From: Himantopus leucocephalus
Taxonomy: Eukaryota > Chordata > Aves > Charadriiformes > Recurvirostridae
Length of the DNA: 64,000 nt
Direction of reading: 5' to 3'
Assembly: GCA_003993805.1 (NCBI GenBank)
Contig: RSEF01000002.1
Span: 76,069,821-76,133,820 of the forward strand
Below the pieces are notes generated by a model. It was not told the origin of the DNA. It saw nothing but the letters and a program-made list of their open reading frames with translations, and searched no databases. The translations under genes and the position numbers were made by a program. Below, one piece after another: positions 62,486 through 64,000 of this stretch; position 1 is the first letter of the stretch; each line of letters opens with the position of its first letter.

Positions 62486-62938
62486 GGGTGTCTGGGGAGG
62501 TTATTGCTCTTCCTGAACTGGAGACAGGTGTTAATTCACCTCAGTTCTTTAGCTCTGCTGCAGCTACAACTGCAGGTTGGGCTCAAGGGGCCAAGGGGCT
62601 TGGTGAGCTGGTTGCTGCAAAGAGGGGAGCGTGGGTTTCCTGCTGCTGGGCCAATCAATAGTCCTTTTTGTACCTTTATGATTGTGACAAACTGTTCATT
62701 TCTTTACAAAGTTACATTTCTTTACAAGTGTGACAAAACCTCTCCTAACAGCCTCTCTCTTTTCAGTCCCTTCTGCTCCAGGAACTGCCAATGAAATCCT
62801 TTTGCTGGTAGCGTTTCAAGCTAGCAGGAGCCGTGGCAGTTCACAAACTGCACCTCAACATTTCCTTAGCAATGGTTGCTGCTGTATCTTCTGCGCTAAT
62901 CACCTTGGTAGAAACAGGGCTATCATACACTATTTTAA
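62486..62938. other. Anonymous DNA
   Basis: No gene is recognised. The short overlapping open frames of 85 to 96 codons share the same bases in different frames and carry no motifs. Confidence 0.5.
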
Positions 62939-63020
62939 GGGCTGGATTCTGCTCTCTTATCCCAATTCACGAGATGGAAATGGTGTGGCACCATTATAAC
63001 TAAGAGTGGAATTTAGAGCT
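62939..63020 (+). repeat. Ancient palindromic interspersed repeat relic
   Basis: The left end GGGCTGGATTCTGCTCTCTT and the right end ATAACTAAGAGTGGAATTTA are roughly inverted copies about 80 bp apart. They match an old palindromic repeat of the type GGCCTGATTCTGCTCTCACTTACACC ... TAAGTGAGAGCAGAATC. Confidence 0.45.
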
Positions 63021-63941
63021 CGTGCTAAAAATGCCGTCTGGCCGGCAGCGTTTGCCTCCTGCATTTCAAATCTTCCTTGTCTGAGCACGCATCCCAGTTG
63101 AACAGCTCCACGCACATACAGATGAGCAATGATGACTTCTCATTTAATGTCCTTTTCCCTCAAGACAGTTATTAATGGTGAAAAGAATTGTAGATTTACT
63201 GCAAGTTTGATGCATAAATTACAGGAGAGCTAGGAGAGAGTCTGGATGTCCTGATGGCAATGCTGCCACACCTTGCAAGAAAGCTCAGGCAGCAGCATTA
63301 CGTGACTCATTCGTAAGGCAGCCGGGGGAAGCTGCTGAGTGCAGGAAATGCTCATCTCCACCGTCCTTGCTAAAGAAAAATAAAAGGGCATTGACAAACC
63401 TGCAGGAGGAAACCTTTGGTCCTCCTCTGGCACAGCCCCTTCCTCCCCCAAAACAGAAATCAGTAGGGCAGAACAGGAAAACGGAGATGGCTTTACATTG
63501 CCTTTCTGCCTCCATCGCCCTGGGCTGGCTGATGAGCTGCTTTATGCTGAAGCAAAAATAAAGCCTGGCCTGCCCTACGCCTGCCACCTGTGGGGTAGTC
63601 TGGGAACACGGCAGCACAGTTTGCCATGTGCTTCCAAGTGTAGTCCCCTTCTACTGGGGGACCTCTAAGGAGGCTAGAAGAGAAGAAATGATGTGACCTA
63701 CGCACGAGCCAAGGAAGTCCTGCTTCATGATCACCTTCTGATAGCAAGGTCAATCATCTGTGCAGCCATGAATCACAATGAATGAGTCTCATGTTGCTGT
63801 TAGCCTGGGAAACAGCTGGAAGAAAGCCTCACTTTTAAATTACAGTTGGACGGGGACACCAGTTTAACTCACAAATCCCATCAGTATTGATAAATTCAAA
63901 TCACCGGAATCCTAGCTGGTATTTAAATCATATTTTAATAG
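63021..63941. other. Anonymous DNA before the terminal LTR
   Basis: No gene recognised. The overlapping open frames around 63230-63753 on both strands (up to 110 codons) are without motifs and look like chance in a GC-richer stretch. Confidence 0.5.
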
Positions 63942-64000
63942 TGTATTGGGTTTGTGTGGCAAGGTTTTGGTAGCGGGGGGCTGCAGGGGTGGCTTCTGTG
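63942..64000 (+). mobile_element. LTR 5' end, cut by the window edge
   Basis: The last 59 bases start TGTATTGGGTTTGTGTGGCA and continue AGGTTTTGGTAGCGGGGGGC then TGCAGGGGTGGCTTCTGTG. This is the start of a widespread bird LTR type. It aligns with the start of the LTR at 3599 (the GG-AAGGTGCTGGTGGGGGGC...CTGTGTG part) but retains more of the 5' sequence. Whether it is a solo LTR or the left end of a provirus cannot be told from this window. Confidence 0.8.

Noticed and set aside
3599..64000. The LTRs at 3.6 kb and 63.9 kb as the two ends of one provirus
   Set aside because: They lie 60 kb apart, far more than a provirus. No retroviral genes were seen between them, and the interval holds unrelated old repeats.

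Overview
The window looks like intronic or intergenic DNA from a bird, most likely a neognath. I find no intact protein-coding gene, no rRNA, tRNA or other structural RNA gene, and no CRISPR array. The avian call is inference. It rests on a CR1 LINE tail ending in repeated ATTCTATG, other CR1 fragments of different ages, LTRs of a type I know from bird endogenous retroviruses, thinly scattered MIR-like SINE relics, and AT-rich single-copy sequence between them. Open frames over about 60 codons are either chance frames in GC-rich or strand-biased DNA, or pieces of decayed retrotransposons.

Layout. 1-3598 holds nothing I recognise. 3599-4497 is a solo LTR with internal subrepeats. 4498-17290 is mostly anonymous, with one decayed coding-like stretch on the minus strand (11286-12100). 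18585-18684 is a 100-N assembly gap in A-rich DNA. 22258-22453 is a 5'-truncated CR1 tail. 25740-26430 is an old antisense CR1. 30440-30595 is a MIR relic.

32360-36090 is the most interesting part. An L1-type ORF2 fossil (32360-33960) is followed by a second non-LTR element with Jockey-like reverse transcriptase motifs (34080-34957). That element is split by a younger CR1 insertion (34958-35474, running into a 100-N gap), and its C-terminal half reappears after the gap (35580-36090). Another antisense CR1 reverse transcriptase fossil lies at 39480-40070.

The rest (40-64 kb) is anonymous DNA with a probable L1-type ORF1 fossil on the minus strand (49630-49960), MIR relics, several short relics of old palindromic repeats, an LTR 3' fragment (56950-57160), and the first 59 bases of another LTR at the right edge, which looks like the same broad family as the one at 3.6 kb.

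Nothing here works together as a pathway or operon. What the window records is layers of retrotransposon insertion and decay. I found no undescribed functional system. The best leads are the nested LINE fossils, which include lineages unusual for birds, and a few exon-like segments with no known gene. All family assignments come from recognised motifs and remembered consensus patterns; no database search was run.
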